Shown: one piece after another, positions 26,319 to 35,564 of the stretch
Layout: each line of letters begins with the position of its first letter
Position numbering within the stretch: position 1 is the first letter of the stretch
DNA from: Desulfobulbus sp.
GTDB taxonomy: Bacteria > Desulfobacterota > Desulfobulbia > Desulfobulbales > Desulfobulbaceae
NCBI RefSeq assembly: GCF_030824455.1
Contig: NZ_JAVBXR010000102.1
Span: forward strand, 1 to 54,460
DNA length: 54,460 nt
Direction of reading: 5' to 3'
Program-made: the position numbers and the translations under genes
The notes under the pieces: model-generated
The model's database searches: none
Told to the model about the DNA's origin: nothing
What the model saw: only the letters and a program-made list of their open reading frames with translations

Positions 26319-26347
26319 TTGAAACAAATCGGCAATCATGCTAGAGC
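26319..26347 (+). promoter_or_regulatory. Candidate promoter and palindromes upstream of the RsbRD_N gene and dsr operon
   Basis: TTGAAA is followed after 17 bases by TAGAGC, a poor -10. Overlapping that -10 is the palindrome CATGCT-AG-AGCATG (26337-26350), and a second one, ATGAAT-CGTC-ATTCAT, lies at 26357-26372. Two dyads at this position could bind a regulator of the downstream dsr genes. Promoter confidence is low; the palindromes are exact. Confidence 0.4.
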
Positions 26348-26466
26348 ATGCGGTGTATGAATCGTCATTCATTTTAAATGGGTGAGAGATTACTGATTTA
26401 TTGAAAGAATTGCGTCGATGGTCGAGCGGTTTCCAAGGCGATGATCGACTGCGGGTTGTGTGCATC

Positions 26467-27006
26467 ATGGAATTGACCGAAGCGTTGGCAAACACGAAAA
26501 AAGAGGTTCTGTCACGGTGGATAGAACGCACCCTCGACAGCTATACCTCGCCGGGATTTTTTAAAAAATCCAAAGATCCGTTTGCCAATCCGGTAGGCAG
26601 CAACATTTCATCCGGATTGACCGAAGTATTCGACCTGTTGCTGGCTGGAGCCGACCAGCAGGCCTACCTCGCGCCCCTTGATCGGGTGGTGCGCATTCGA
26701 GCCGTGCAGGATTTTACCCCGGCCCAGGCCGTGGCCCCTTTGCTTGAGCTCAAGTGGGTGGTGAAGCAGGTGCTGTCGAGCGGCAAAGAAACCAAGCCGC
26801 TGTTAAGCCAGTTGGACAATCTCGACTGCGAGATTGATCGAATAGCCTTGGCCGCCTTCAACATTTACTGCGAATGCCGGGAGCAGTTGTATCGCAACCG
26901 CATCAACGAACTGAAAAGCGGCAGATCTATCCTGACTGACGCCGCCTGCCCGTCCGCCGTGATGCGGCAGGAGCTCAACAACCCCGGCCCCAACGCCGGA
27001 GTGTAA
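26467..27006 (+). CDS. RsbRD_N domain protein linked to the dsr operon
   Basis: This 179-aa protein matches the RsbRD N-terminal domain: MELTEALANTKKEVLSRWIE, then FKKSKDPFANPVGSNISSGL, then the helical core LAPLDRVVRIRAVQDFTPAQA. In other sulfate reducers a protein of this type often lies just before dsrM. RsbRD_N domains are non-haem globin-like sensor domains of stressosome proteins, so a sensory role is inferred. The open frame continues upstream to a TTG at 26401, but the ATG at 26467 fits family starts. dsrM begins 108 bases downstream. Confidence 0.8.
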   Translation: MELTEALANTKKEVLSRWIERTLDSYTSPGFFKKSKDPFANPVGSNISSGLTEVFDLLLAGADQQAYLAPLDRVVRIRAVQDFTPAQAVAPLLELKWVVKQVLSSGKETKPLLSQLDNLDCEIDRIALAAFNIYCECREQLYRNRINELKSGRSILTDAACPSAVMRQELNNPGPNAGV

Positions 27007-27114
27007 ACGCGTGTGACCGGTCGGAATGGTTCACCGGAAAAGGTGGAGCATATCCGGCTTTTTATCGTAACTTTTTATAAGTTATTGTTTAACTCGAATG
27101 CGAAGGAGTGATCG

Positions 27115-28134
27115 ATGAAGTACGCCTTCCCTTTGGCGGCAGTAATTGCCCTGGTGTTGATTGCGCTGATAGCGGTGCAGATACCTGGAATGCAATACCT
27201 CTTTGGTGTTGCCATCCCATATCTGGCCATGGCGCTGTTCTTAGGCGGTTTTTGTTACCGGGTAATCCATTGGGCCAAATCGCCGGTTCCGTTTAAAATT
27301 CCAACCACCTGCGGTCAGGGTTATTCATTGCCCTGGATCAAGCACAACAAGCTTGAAGCTCCGGTCAACGCTTCCCAGGTCGTGGCCAGGCTGTTTCTCG
27401 AAATCTTCCTTTTTCGCTCACTCTGGCGCAACACCAAGGCCACCGTCTATGACGGACCCAAGCTGACTTACGAGTCGAGCAAGTGGCTGTGGCTGTTCGG
27501 CATCATGTTCCACTACAGCTTTCTGGTGGTGGTGGTCCGACACATGCGGCTCTTTCTTGATCCTGTGCCGTGGGTGGTTTCCTTCCTGGAAACCGGCGAC
27601 TCGCTGCTCCAGATCGGCGCGCCCACCATGTATACCACCGACGTCACCATCATTCTGGCCTTGCTCTTTCTCTTCGGCCGCCGCTTGATGAATCCGCAGG
27701 TGCGCTACATTTCCTTGGTCAACGATTACTTCCCGCTGTTCCTGATCTTGGGCATAGTGACCACGGGCATCCTGATGCGCTTCTTCCTGCGAACCAACGT
27801 CGACATCAACGCCATCAAGCAACTGGCGGTCGGCCTGGCGACCTTTTCGCCGACCATCGTCGCCGACATCAGCTCCCTGTTCTACGTTCACCTCTTCCTG
27901 GTGTGCACTCTGCTTGCGTACTTTCCTTTCAGCAAGCTCATGCATATGGGCGGCGTTTTCCTCAGCCCGACCCGAAATCTGGCAAACGATTCGCGAATGA
28001 AACGCTACATCAACCCCTGGAACCCGGACATTCGGCCGCACTCCTATGCCGGCTACGAGGATGAGTTCCGTGAGGACATGATTGAGCAGGGCATTCCCGT
28101 CGAGAAAGAGTTGCCGCCGAAGGCTAATGACTAA
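27115..28134 (+). CDS. dsrM: DsrM, haem b membrane subunit of the DsrMKJOP complex
   Basis: This 339-aa inner-membrane NarI-like cytochrome b is a subunit of the sulfite-reduction-associated complex that passes electrons from menaquinol toward DsrC and DsrAB. Transmembrane helices are visible at about residues 5-48, 120-145, 175-195, 205-230 and 255-280. Candidate haem ligand His residues lie in IMFHYSFLVVVVRHMRLFLD and LFYVHLFLVCT. An AAGGAG site precedes the ATG. It heads the order dsrM-K-J-O-P, all on one strand with short gaps. Confidence 0.95.
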   Translation: MKYAFPLAAVIALVLIALIAVQIPGMQYLFGVAIPYLAMALFLGGFCYRVIHWAKSPVPFKIPTTCGQGYSLPWIKHNKLEAPVNASQVVARLFLEIFLFRSLWRNTKATVYDGPKLTYESSKWLWLFGIMFHYSFLVVVVRHMRLFLDPVPWVVSFLETGDSLLQIGAPTMYTTDVTIILALLFLFGRRLMNPQVRYISLVNDYFPLFLILGIVTTGILMRFFLRTNVDINAIKQLAVGLATFSPTIVADISSLFYVHLFLVCTLLAYFPFSKLMHMGGVFLSPTRNLANDSRMKRYINPWNPDIRPHSYAGYEDEFREDMIEQGIPVEKELPPKAND

Positions 28135-28167
28135 CGCTGGATAATTCAAGAGTATAAGGATAGAGCA

Positions 28168-29799
28168 ATGGCAGTAGTAAAGGTAGATATGTTGGCACGG
28201 AGCGTTGCCGAGGGACCTTCGCTGATGACAGGCTCCATTCCAACCAAAGATTGGATGGATGTCCCTGTAGTATTCAAGCCCGGAAATTACGCCTACCCGA
28301 CTAAGCCTGAAAAGCTTAGATATCTGGATAGTCAGCAGGGTCTCAGCTTTCCCAACGCGCGTGAATGGAATCCCGAGGATGACGACTGGAAACTTCCCGA
28401 CAATTGGAAGGAGATCATTCTTCAAGGCATTGCGGATCGGTTGGACAAGTTCCGCTCTCTGAAAATTTTCATGGATTGCTGCGTCCGCTGCGGCGCCTGC
28501 GCCGACAAGTGCCACTTTTTTCTCGGCACCGGCGATCCCAAAAACATGCCGGTGTTGCGGGCCGAGTTGCTGCGCTCCGTGTATCGCCAAAACTTCACCC
28601 GCGCCGGCAAGATCCTCGGCAAATTGGTGGGTGGCCGCGAAATGACCGTGGGCGTACTCAAAGAATGGTTCATGTACGCTTACCAGTGTACGGAATGTCG
28701 GCGCTGTTCGGTGTTCTGTCCCTACGGCATCGACACCGCCGAGATCACCATGATGTTGCGCGAGTTGCTGCATCTGGTGGGCATCGGCATCAACTGGGCC
28801 ATGGAGCCGGCGTCGAATTCAAATCGCACCGGCAACCACATGGGCCTGACCCCTCAGGCCTTTAAAGGCAATGTTGAGTTTCTTTGCGACGACATCGAAA
28901 ACCTCACCGGCGTTCGGGTCAACCCGACCTTCAACCGCAAAGGCGCCGAGGTGCTGTTCATCACCCCGTCGGCAGACGTGTTCGCCGAACCGGGCATCTT
29001 CACCTGTATGGGGTACCTGTTGCTCTTTGAAGCCATCGGCTTGGACTACACCTGGTCGACCTACGCTTCGGAAGGAGGCAACTTCGGTTTGTTCACCAAC
29101 AACGAGTTGATGAAAAAGCTGAACGCCAAGATGTACGCCGAAGCCAAACGCCTGGGCGTCCGCTGGATTCTGGGCGGCGAGTGCGGCCACATGTGGCGCG
29201 TTCTCCATCAGTACATGGACACCATGAACGGCCCGGCCGATTTCCTCGAGGTTCCGCGTTCGCCGATCACCGGCACGGTGTTCGACAACGCCAAATCGAC
29301 CAAGATGATCCACATCTCGGAATTCACCGCCGATTTGATCAAGAACAACAAGATCAAACTCGACAAGAGCCGCAACGCTCACGTCAAAGCCACTTTCCAC
29401 GACTCCTGCAACCCTGCGCGGGCCATGGGACTGCTGGACGAGCCCCGCTACGTTCTTGACCACGTGGTCGACAACTGGGTGGAAATGCCCGAGAACACCA
29501 TCCGCGAGAAAACTTTCTGCTGCGGATCGGGCACGGCGCTCAACACCGACGAAATCATGGAAATCCGCATGCGCTCCGGGCTGCCTCGGGCGAATGCCGT
29601 CAAGTATGTGCACGACAAGCATGATGTGAATACGCTTGCATGTGTATGCGCGATCGACAGGGCTACCCTGACGACCCTCATGAATTACTGGGTGCCTGAA
29701 GTGCAGGTGGCCGGTTTGAGTGAGCTTGTCGGCAACGCATTGGTGATCGAGGGTGAGCAACGACAAGACCTGACCGAAGGGCTCAGGACCTTGGTTTAA
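28168..29799 (+). CDS. dsrK: DsrK, iron-sulfur catalytic subunit of DsrMKJOP
   Basis: This 543-aa HdrD-like cytoplasmic Fe-S protein probably reduces the DsrC trisulfide. Two ferredoxin clusters are marked by CCVRCGACADKCHFF near residue 103 and CTECRRCSVFCPYG near 174. The non-cubane CCG-domain cysteines are visible in GGECGHMWR, FHDSCNPARAMG and KTFCCGSGTAL. There is no membrane segment; it docks on DsrM. The start has an AAGGATAG ribosome site. Length agrees with DsrK of Desulfobulbaceae. Confidence 0.96.
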   Translation: MAVVKVDMLARSVAEGPSLMTGSIPTKDWMDVPVVFKPGNYAYPTKPEKLRYLDSQQGLSFPNAREWNPEDDDWKLPDNWKEIILQGIADRLDKFRSLKIFMDCCVRCGACADKCHFFLGTGDPKNMPVLRAELLRSVYRQNFTRAGKILGKLVGGREMTVGVLKEWFMYAYQCTECRRCSVFCPYGIDTAEITMMLRELLHLVGIGINWAMEPASNSNRTGNHMGLTPQAFKGNVEFLCDDIENLTGVRVNPTFNRKGAEVLFITPSADVFAEPGIFTCMGYLLLFEAIGLDYTWSTYASEGGNFGLFTNNELMKKLNAKMYAEAKRLGVRWILGGECGHMWRVLHQYMDTMNGPADFLEVPRSPITGTVFDNAKSTKMIHISEFTADLIKNNKIKLDKSRNAHVKATFHDSCNPARAMGLLDEPRYVLDHVVDNWVEMPENTIREKTFCCGSGTALNTDEIMEIRMRSGLPRANAVKYVHDKHDVNTLACVCAIDRATLTTLMNYWVPEVQVAGLSELVGNALVIEGEQRQDLTEGLRTLV

Positions 29800-29826
29800 T
29801 TGACCGGCAGGAATGGAGGAAGAGCG

Positions 29827-30198
29827 ATGTATGATAGCGGTAAAATAATCCCGGGACTGATTATTTTCGTCCTGTTTATTACGATACCCATCTGGTACAA
29901 CCGCGGCGCTGCCGGGTCGGTGCCAAAGCCCGTATTGCCTAAGGACGCCAAAACCTGTGTGCTCCCTGCCGCTGAAATCAGGGCCGAGCACATGAAACTG
30001 CTCAACACTTGGCGCGACGAAGTTTTACGGACTGGTGATCGGGGTACCTTTGAGATTGAAGGCAAACCATATCAGAAGAGCCTGATGATGACCTGCATGA
30101 AGTGTCACACGAGCAAAAAGCAGTTCTGCGACACCTGTCATGTCTACGCATCGGTTAAACCATATTGCTGGGATTGCCACATAGCTCCTGTTGAATGA
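29827..30198 (+). CDS. dsrJ: DsrJ, triheme cytochrome c of DsrMKJOP
   Basis: This 124-aa (123-residue mature length not determined) periplasmic cytochrome has an uncleaved N-terminal anchor (IIPGLIIFVLFITIPIWY, residues 6-24) and three haem-binding motifs near the C-terminus: CMKCH, CDTCH and CWDCH at about residues 90, 101 and 114. This spacing is diagnostic of DsrJ. The ATG at 29827 gives the expected signal anchor. It lies between dsrK and dsrO. Confidence 0.94.
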   Translation: MYDSGKIIPGLIIFVLFITIPIWYNRGAAGSVPKPVLPKDAKTCVLPAAEIRAEHMKLLNTWRDEVLRTGDRGTFEIEGKPYQKSLMMTCMKCHTSKKQFCDTCHVYASVKPYCWDCHIAPVE

Positions 30199-30221
30199 AC
30201 GGCTAAAGAGGAGATACACAG

Positions 30222-31055
30222 ATGGATGAGAAAAGACGAAATTTCCTCAAGGTAGCCGGTATTTCAACACTGGCTGGCCTTGGAGGAACTGCAGTAGTTG
30301 GCCGATTGGTCGCAGGCTCAGGCATTGCCCACGCTAGCGGCTCGGCCGGTCATGAAGTTGAGGCCGCTAAGAAATCAAGCGGCCATGGCGCGGCCCCGGA
30401 TCCAAGCGTTAACCGCTACGGCATGGTTATCGACATAAAAAAATTTCAACAGGACCCCAGCTTAGGCGAGAAGATCGTCGCTGCTTGTCATTCGGTTCAC
30501 AATGTTCCTCAATTTCCTGAAAAGAAGGACGAAATCAAATGGATCTGGATGACCCAATTTGAAAACGCCTTCCCTGAGAAGCCTAATGTGTACTTGGATG
30601 AGGCGACAGAGGAGCATCAGTTGCCCATTCTCTGCAATCATTGCGACTCGCCGCCCTGTGTCCGGGCCTGCCCGACCAAGGCGACCTTTAGAAATAAAGA
30701 CGGCATCGTCATGATGGACTACCATCGTTGCATCGGTTGCCGGTTTTGCATGGCGGCCTGCCCTTATGGCAGCCGCAGCTTCAACTGGCGCGATCCTGCA
30801 GAGTTTGTAAAAGACGCGAACCACATCTATCCGCGAAGAATGCGAGGTGTTGTCGAGAAGTGTAATTTTTGCGATGAACGTGTGGGAGCGGGAAAACTAC
30901 CAGCCTGTGTCGAAGCCTGCGGCGAGAGCAAGGCATTAGTTTTTGGCAATTTGAACGATCCTAACTCCGAGATCAGAAAGGTCCTGAAAGAGAATCATAC
31001 CATTCAGCGCAATCCTTCGCTCGGCACCCTTCCATCAGTCTTTTATATCGTATGA
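30222..31055 (+). CDS. dsrO: DsrO, periplasmic iron-sulfur subunit of DsrMKJOP
   Basis: This 277-aa ferredoxin-like protein is exported by the Tat system. The twin-arginine motif KRRNFLK is at residues 4-10, followed by a hydrophobic stretch. Cysteine-rich cluster motifs lie near residue 140 (CNHCDSPPCVRACP), 173 (CIGCRFCMAACPYG) and 218 (CNFCDERVGAGKLPACVEAC), fitting several [4Fe-4S] clusters. It partners with the membrane subunit DsrP encoded 7 bases downstream. Confidence 0.95.
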   Translation: MDEKRRNFLKVAGISTLAGLGGTAVVGRLVAGSGIAHASGSAGHEVEAAKKSSGHGAAPDPSVNRYGMVIDIKKFQQDPSLGEKIVAACHSVHNVPQFPEKKDEIKWIWMTQFENAFPEKPNVYLDEATEEHQLPILCNHCDSPPCVRACPTKATFRNKDGIVMMDYHRCIGCRFCMAACPYGSRSFNWRDPAEFVKDANHIYPRRMRGVVEKCNFCDERVGAGKLPACVEACGESKALVFGNLNDPNSEIRKVLKENHTIQRNPSLGTLPSVFYIV

Positions 31056-31062
31056 GGCCACC

Positions 31063-32235
31063 ATGTTTGAAAAAGCATTAAAAGGAAACAACTATTACTG
31101 GATGTGGCTGGCCTTCCTCGGCTTTTTTATAGCGGTTGCCGCTGTCTGCTACCTCCGCCAGTATTTTTACGGCCTTGGCCTCACCGGCATGAGCCGCGAT
31201 GTTTCATGGGGTCTCTATATTTCTCAGTTCACCTTTCTGGTTGGCGTCGCCGCCGGAGGCGTGATGCTGGTGTTGCCCTATTACATCCATAATTTCAAGG
31301 CATTTGGCAAGATCACCATCCTCGGCGAGTTCTTGGCCATCGCCTCGTTGCTGATGTGTCTGATGTTCATCATGGCCGATCTGGGCCAGCCGTTGCGCGG
31401 TCTCAACGTCATGCTGTACCCCACACCGGGTTCCATGCTGTTTTGGGATATGTGCGTGCTCTGGGGCTACCTGATCCTGAATGCCCTGTGCGGCTGGGTT
31501 ATCCTGACCGCCGAGCGCAAACAGGTGCATCCGCCGAAATGGATCTATTTCTTTGTGTACCTGTCCATTCCGTTTGCCTTCTCGATCCACACGGTCACCG
31601 CCATGTTGTACTGCGGTCTGCCGGGACGACATTTCTGGCTCTCCGCCATCATCGCGCCCCGCTTTCTCGCCTCGGCCTTTGCCGCCGGTCCTGCCCTGAT
31701 CGTGGTCATGGCCCTGATCTTGAAAAAAGTCGCCAACTTTGACGCCGGAAAAGAGGCGATCAACAAGATGGTGACCATCATCATCTACGCGGCCCTGGCC
31801 AACATGTTCTTTGTCGGTCTGGAGTTTTTTGTTGGATTCTACTCAAACATTCCTGGCCACAAGCATACCCTGCAGTACCTGTTCTTTGGACTTGAGCACC
31901 ATGGACACATCTACAACAATCTGGTGCCGTTCATGTGGGGCTTCGTGGTTCTGTTCTTTGTCGGCATTGCTCTGATATCGCATCCGTACACCAGGAAACA
32001 GAGCGATCTTTGGCTGGGCCTTGGTTGCGCCTCGATTTTCATCGCCTTCTGGCTTGACAAGGGCATTGGTTTTGTTCTGGGCGGGTTCGTTCCAACCCCA
32101 ATTGATGAGATCGTTGAATATTATCCAACCTTCAACGAACTCTTCATCACCATCGGCATCTGGGCCACCGGATTTTTCATCCTGACTATCCTCTACAAGA
32201 TAGCCATTGGCGTGGAGCACGAAATCGAAGCCTAA
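31063..32235 (+). CDS. dsrP: DsrP, NrfD-like membrane subunit of DsrMKJOP
   Basis: This 390-aa integral membrane protein of the NrfD/PsrC family has about ten transmembrane helices spread over nearly its full length, beginning YWMWLAFLGFFIAVAAVCYL near residue 10. It is thought to handle quinone exchange and pass electrons to or from the DsrO and DsrJ subunits in the periplasm. It is the last gene of the operon and is followed by a strong intrinsic terminator. Confidence 0.95.
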   Translation: MFEKALKGNNYYWMWLAFLGFFIAVAAVCYLRQYFYGLGLTGMSRDVSWGLYISQFTFLVGVAAGGVMLVLPYYIHNFKAFGKITILGEFLAIASLLMCLMFIMADLGQPLRGLNVMLYPTPGSMLFWDMCVLWGYLILNALCGWVILTAERKQVHPPKWIYFFVYLSIPFAFSIHTVTAMLYCGLPGRHFWLSAIIAPRFLASAFAAGPALIVVMALILKKVANFDAGKEAINKMVTIIIYAALANMFFVGLEFFVGFYSNIPGHKHTLQYLFFGLEHHGHIYNNLVPFMWGFVVLFFVGIALISHPYTRKQSDLWLGLGCASIFIAFWLDKGIGFVLGGFVPTPIDEIVEYYPTFNELFITIGIWATGFFILTILYKIAIGVEHEIEA

Positions 32236-32257
32236 GCATTACCCCAACCTGTTGACC

Positions 32258-32288
32258 AAACCCCCGAAGATTTCGGGGGTTTTTTTTT
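32258..32288 (+). terminator. Intrinsic terminator of the dsrMKJOP operon
   Basis: AAACCCCCGAA and TTCGGGGGTTT form an 11-bp stem with a very short loop, followed by a run of eight or more T. It lies directly after dsrP and also faces the end of the convergent prepilin peptidase gene. Confidence 0.93.
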
Positions 32289-32297
32289 GCCCGACGA

Positions 32298-33086
32298 TCA
32301 GAGCCCGCTGAGATGCAAATAGAAGCGCCAAAGACGCAGAATCTGTTCGTGGAACAGCAGGTAGGAAAGCGCGCCCAGGGCCAGAAAGGGACCAAAGGGG
32401 ATCCGGGTCAGGCCGCCCTTGCGCTGCCTGAACATGGCGACTATCCCGATCAGGCTGCCGGCGAGCGAGCTGGAGAAGATCACGTACAGCAAACTCTGCC
32501 AGCCAAGAAAGGCGCCGATCATGGCCAACAATTTAATGTCGCCGCCGCCCATGCCTTCGCGCTTGGTTACAGCGTAATAACACCAGGCGACTGCATACAA
32601 TGCGCCGCCGCCCAAGAGCACGCCCAGCGCAGACTGTTGCCAGGTTACCGAAGCGCTGAACAGGGAACCGACGAACCCAACGACGATGCCCGGCAGACTG
32701 ATTCGATCAGGAATTATTTGATGATGGATGTCAATAAATATGATAACCAGCAGGGCAGCACAAAAAACGAAGTACAGCCCCCATTCAAAACTCAGGCCGA
32801 ATTGCCGGTAGAGCAGGGCAGCCATGATGGCCATGGCCGCTTCGACCACCGGATACTGCAGGGAAATGGGAAGTTTGCAGGTTCGACATTTGCCCCGGAG
32901 CAGCAGATAGCTGAGAATCGGAATATTTTCCCGCCAGGTGAGCGGCGTTTGGCATTGCGGGCAGTGCGAACCTGGAAAGACGATAGATTCATCCTCCTGG
33001 GGCAGACGTAAAATGACCACGTTGAGAAACGAGCCGACAACGGCTCCGAAAACAGCGGCAAGGAGTGTTAGGGTTGAATCCGTCAT
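32298..33086 (-). CDS. pilD: Type IV prepilin peptidase
   Basis: This 262-aa bifunctional inner-membrane enzyme cleaves and N-methylates type IV pilin and type II pseudopilin precursors. The cytoplasmic methylase loop has two CxxC pairs (CPQCQTPLTW and CRTCKLPIS, residues 41-78). The catalytic aspartates are in IFIDIHHQIIPD near residue 125 and GMGGGDIKLLAM near residue 185. Seven or eight hydrophobic helices are visible. The ATG at 33086 starts the first membrane helix; a longer upstream reading is not needed. Divergent from pyrK across about 65 bp. Confidence 0.93.
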   Translation of the reverse strand: MTDSTLTLLAAVFGAVVGSFLNVVILRLPQEDESIVFPGSHCPQCQTPLTWRENIPILSYLLLRGKCRTCKLPISLQYPVVEAAMAIMAALLYRQFGLSFEWGLYFVFCAALLVIIFIDIHHQIIPDRISLPGIVVGFVGSLFSASVTWQQSALGVLLGGGALYAVAWCYYAVTKREGMGGGDIKLLAMIGAFLGWQSLLYVIFSSSLAGSLIGIVAMFRQRKGGLTRIPFGPFLALGALSYLLFHEQILRLWRFYLHLSGL

Positions 33087-33151
33087 GAAGCTGCGCCTGT
33101 TGATTAAGGTTAATAATTTTATTCTCTTGTGAAATATTTGTAGCGTTTTCC

Positions 33152-33937
33152 ATGCCCGAGCACCAGGAAAAATCCATTGTTCTGTCAATAGAGCGGCTGT
33201 CGCCCTCCGTCTATCGTTTGACCCTGCACGCGCCGCTGATTGCCGGCGAGGCCCGACCAGGCCAGTTTGCCATGGTCGCCTGCGGGTCGACCCTTGATCC
33301 GTTGTTGCGACGCCCAATCTCCATTCACCAATGCAGCGGCGACGGTCGATTGCAACTTGTCGTCAAAGTTGTCGGTCGGGGCACCCAGCTCCTGTCCGAA
33401 ATCAGGGCAGGTCAGACGCTTGATCTGCTCGGTCCCCTCGGACGCGGCTTTCGTCTGTCGCCGGGTCCAGTTGCTTTGATTGGCGGCGGCATCGGCATCG
33501 CGCCGCTGCTGTTTCTCGCTCAATCCCTCATGCAAACCGGGCAGGCGGACGCATCCTGCCGCGTCTTGCTCGGCGCTCAGTCCGGCGAAGATCTTGCGCC
33601 TCTGGCCGCCGGCTTCGAGACGCTGGGCTGTCACGTCGAACTCGCCACCGACGACGGCTCCCTCGGCCGCCACGGCCTGATCACCGATCTTCTCCCCGCT
33701 CACTTGCCCAACCTCGGCAAAGTATACGTCTGCGGCCCCCACCCGATGATGGCCGCCGTTGCCGCCCTGTGTGCGTCGGCGCAGGTCGATTGCGAAGTCT
33801 CGCTTGAGGCGCACATGGCCTGCGGTTTGGGCGCGTGCCTGGGGTGCGCGGCGCCGGGGGCCGACGGCCGCTACAAGCATGTGTGCAAACACGGCCCGGT
33901 GTTTAAGGCTGAGGAGATGGCATGGACAACGCGATGA
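33152..33937 (+). CDS. pyrK: Dihydroorotate dehydrogenase electron transfer subunit
   Basis: This 261-aa FAD and [2Fe-2S] protein links PyrD to NAD+ in pyrimidine biosynthesis. The FAD-binding RPISIHQC is near residue 52, and the NAD-binding [16 protein letters not shown] is near 112. The C-terminal cluster ligands are in [12 protein letters not shown] and CKHGPVF. The stop overlaps the pyrD start region, showing tight coupling. Length is normal for PyrK. Confidence 0.94.
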   Translation: MPEHQEKSIVLSIERLSPSVYRLTLHAPLIAGEARPGQFAMVACGSTLDPLLRRPISIHQCSGDGRLQLVVKVVGRGTQLLSEIRAGQTLDLLGPLGRGFRLSPGPVALIGGGIGIAPLLFLAQSLMQTGQADASCRVLLGAQSGEDLAPLAAGFETLGCHVELATDDGSLGRHGLITDLLPAHLPNLGKVYVCGPHPMMAAVAALCASAQVDCEVSLEAHMACGLGACLGCAAPGADGRYKHVCKHGPVFKAEEMAWTTR

Positions 33938-34866
33938 CCATCCCTTCACAGCCTGATCTGCGGGTCGCGTTGGGGCCGCTTGCCTTGGCCAACCCGGTAA
34001 TGACCGCCTCAGGCACCTTTGGCTACGCGGCGGAGTTTGCCAATCTGGTCCGTCTCAACCGCCTCGGCGGGGTGGTGGTCAAAGGGATCTCCCTTGAACC
34101 TCGGGCCGGCAATCCGCCGCCCCGCATCTTTGAGACCGCCGCCGGCATGCTCAACGCCATTGGCCTGGAGAACGTCGGGGTCAAACGTTTTATCAGCGAC
34201 AAAATGCCCCACCTGCGCACCTGCGGGTGCCGCATTGTGGTCAATATCCTTGGCGACTCCATCGACGATTACGCCGCCCTTGCCGGCCATTTATCGGCGG
34301 TTGCCGGCATCGACGCGCTGGAGGTCAACATCTCCTGCCCTAACGTCAAAAAAGGCGGCGTCGCCTTTGGCACAGCCCCGGAGATGGCAGCCGCAGTCAC
34401 CAGAGCAGTGAAGCAGGAAACCGACCTGCCGGTGATCGTCAAGCTCTCGCCCAACGTCACTGATATTGTCGTCATGGCCAGGGCCGTGGCCGAAAGCGGC
34501 GCCGACGCCCTTTCTCTGATCAACACCCTGATCGGCATGGGCATTGACGCCAGGACCCGCCGGCCGCGGCTGGCCAACGTCATCGGCGGGCTGAGCGGAC
34601 CTGCGATCAAACCCGTGGCCCTGCGTATGGTCTGGCAGGTCGCCTCGGCGGTGTCCATTCCGATCATCGGCATCGGCGGCATCGGCACGGCCGAGGACGC
34701 GATCGAGTTCCTCCTCGCCGGCGCCACAGCGGTGCAGGTCGGCACCGCCAACTTCTACAATCCCGGGGCAACCGAACAGATTATCGACGGCATTGCCGAC
34801 TATCTGCGGCAACAAGGGGAATCCTCGGTGCAGGCCATCATCGGCGGCCTGCGTTTGGGGGCCTGA
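33922..34866 (+). CDS. pyrD: Dihydroorotate dehydrogenase (class 1B catalytic subunit)
   Basis: This 314-aa FMN enzyme oxidises dihydroorotate to orotate. Typical motifs are [15 protein letters not shown] near residue 26, INISCPNVK-like [12 protein letters not shown] near 135 (with the class 1 catalytic Cys), KLSPNVTDI near 173 and [14 protein letters not shown] near 250. A GAGGAG site favours the ATG at 33922; another ATG at 33934 overlaps the pyrK stop. It works as a heterotetramer with PyrK. The aroD gene follows two bases later. Confidence 0.95.
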   Translation: MDNAMTIPSQPDLRVALGPLALANPVMTASGTFGYAAEFANLVRLNRLGGVVVKGISLEPRAGNPPPRIFETAAGMLNAIGLENVGVKRFISDKMPHLRTCGCRIVVNILGDSIDDYAALAGHLSAVAGIDALEVNISCPNVKKGGVAFGTAPEMAAAVTRAVKQETDLPVIVKLSPNVTDIVVMARAVAESGADALSLINTLIGMGIDARTRRPRLANVIGGLSGPAIKPVALRMVWQVASAVSIPIIGIGGIGTAEDAIEFLLAGATAVQVGTANFYNPGATEQIIDGIADYLRQQGESSVQAIIGGLRLGA

Positions 34867-34868
34867 CC

Positions 34869-35564
34869 GTGGCTGCGCGCGGCCTGATCTGCGTTTCCGT
34901 TGCGGCCGAACACGGCGCGGCCGTCCTGGCGGCGGTTTCTCCGGTTGTCGATCTGGTCGACGTGATTGAAATCCGCATGGACGCGCTGCGCGATCCGGAC
35001 ATCGAACACTGCATCTCCGCCCTTCCCAAACCTGTGCTGGTCACCAATCGGCCGACCTGGGAAGGCGGTCAGTACACTGGCAGCGAAACGGAGCGGATTG
35101 ATGTGCTCTGCCGCGCCCTACAATGGGGGGCCCGCTATGTTGACGTCGAGCTGGCTGCGGCCCCTGAGCTGCGCGCCAAACTGCTGCTTGCGGCGAAACA
35201 ACACGAAGCGCAGGTGATCGTCTCCCGCCACGATTTTCAGGGGACGCCGAGCGCTGCCCAGCTTCATTCGACCCTGGCGGAGATGCAAGCCAGCGGCGCC
35301 GACATCGGCAAGATAGTGGTCACCGCCGCCTCGCCCGCCGACGCCCTACGCATTCTCGCCCTGCAGACCGAGGCCATGGCTGCCGGCTTTCCGCTCTGCG
35401 CCTTTGCCATGGGCGCGGCCGGTACCATCACCCGCCTGGCAACCCTACACCTGGGCGGCTTCATGACCTATGCTGCGCTCTCTGCGGAACTGGCCACCGC
35501 ACCCGGCCAGCTTGCCGTTCACGATCTCCGCCGCCTGCTCGCCCTGCTCGAACACCAACCATGA
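34869..35564 (+). CDS. aroD: Type I 3-dehydroquinate dehydratase
   Basis: This 231-aa cytoplasmic enzyme of the shikimate pathway forms a Schiff base with dehydroquinate. Key residues are in IEIRMDAL near residue 36, the His in VSRHDF near 118, and the Schiff-base Lys in IGKIVVTA near 145. The start codon is GTG, directly after pyrD. The stop overlaps the aroE start (ATGA). Confidence 0.94.
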   Translation: MAARGLICVSVAAEHGAAVLAAVSPVVDLVDVIEIRMDALRDPDIEHCISALPKPVLVTNRPTWEGGQYTGSETERIDVLCRALQWGARYVDVELAAAPELRAKLLLAAKQHEAQVIVSRHDFQGTPSAAQLHSTLAEMQASGADIGKIVVTAASPADALRILALQTEAMAAGFPLCAFAMGAAGTITRLATLHLGGFMTYAALSAELATAPGQLAVHDLRRLLALLEHQP

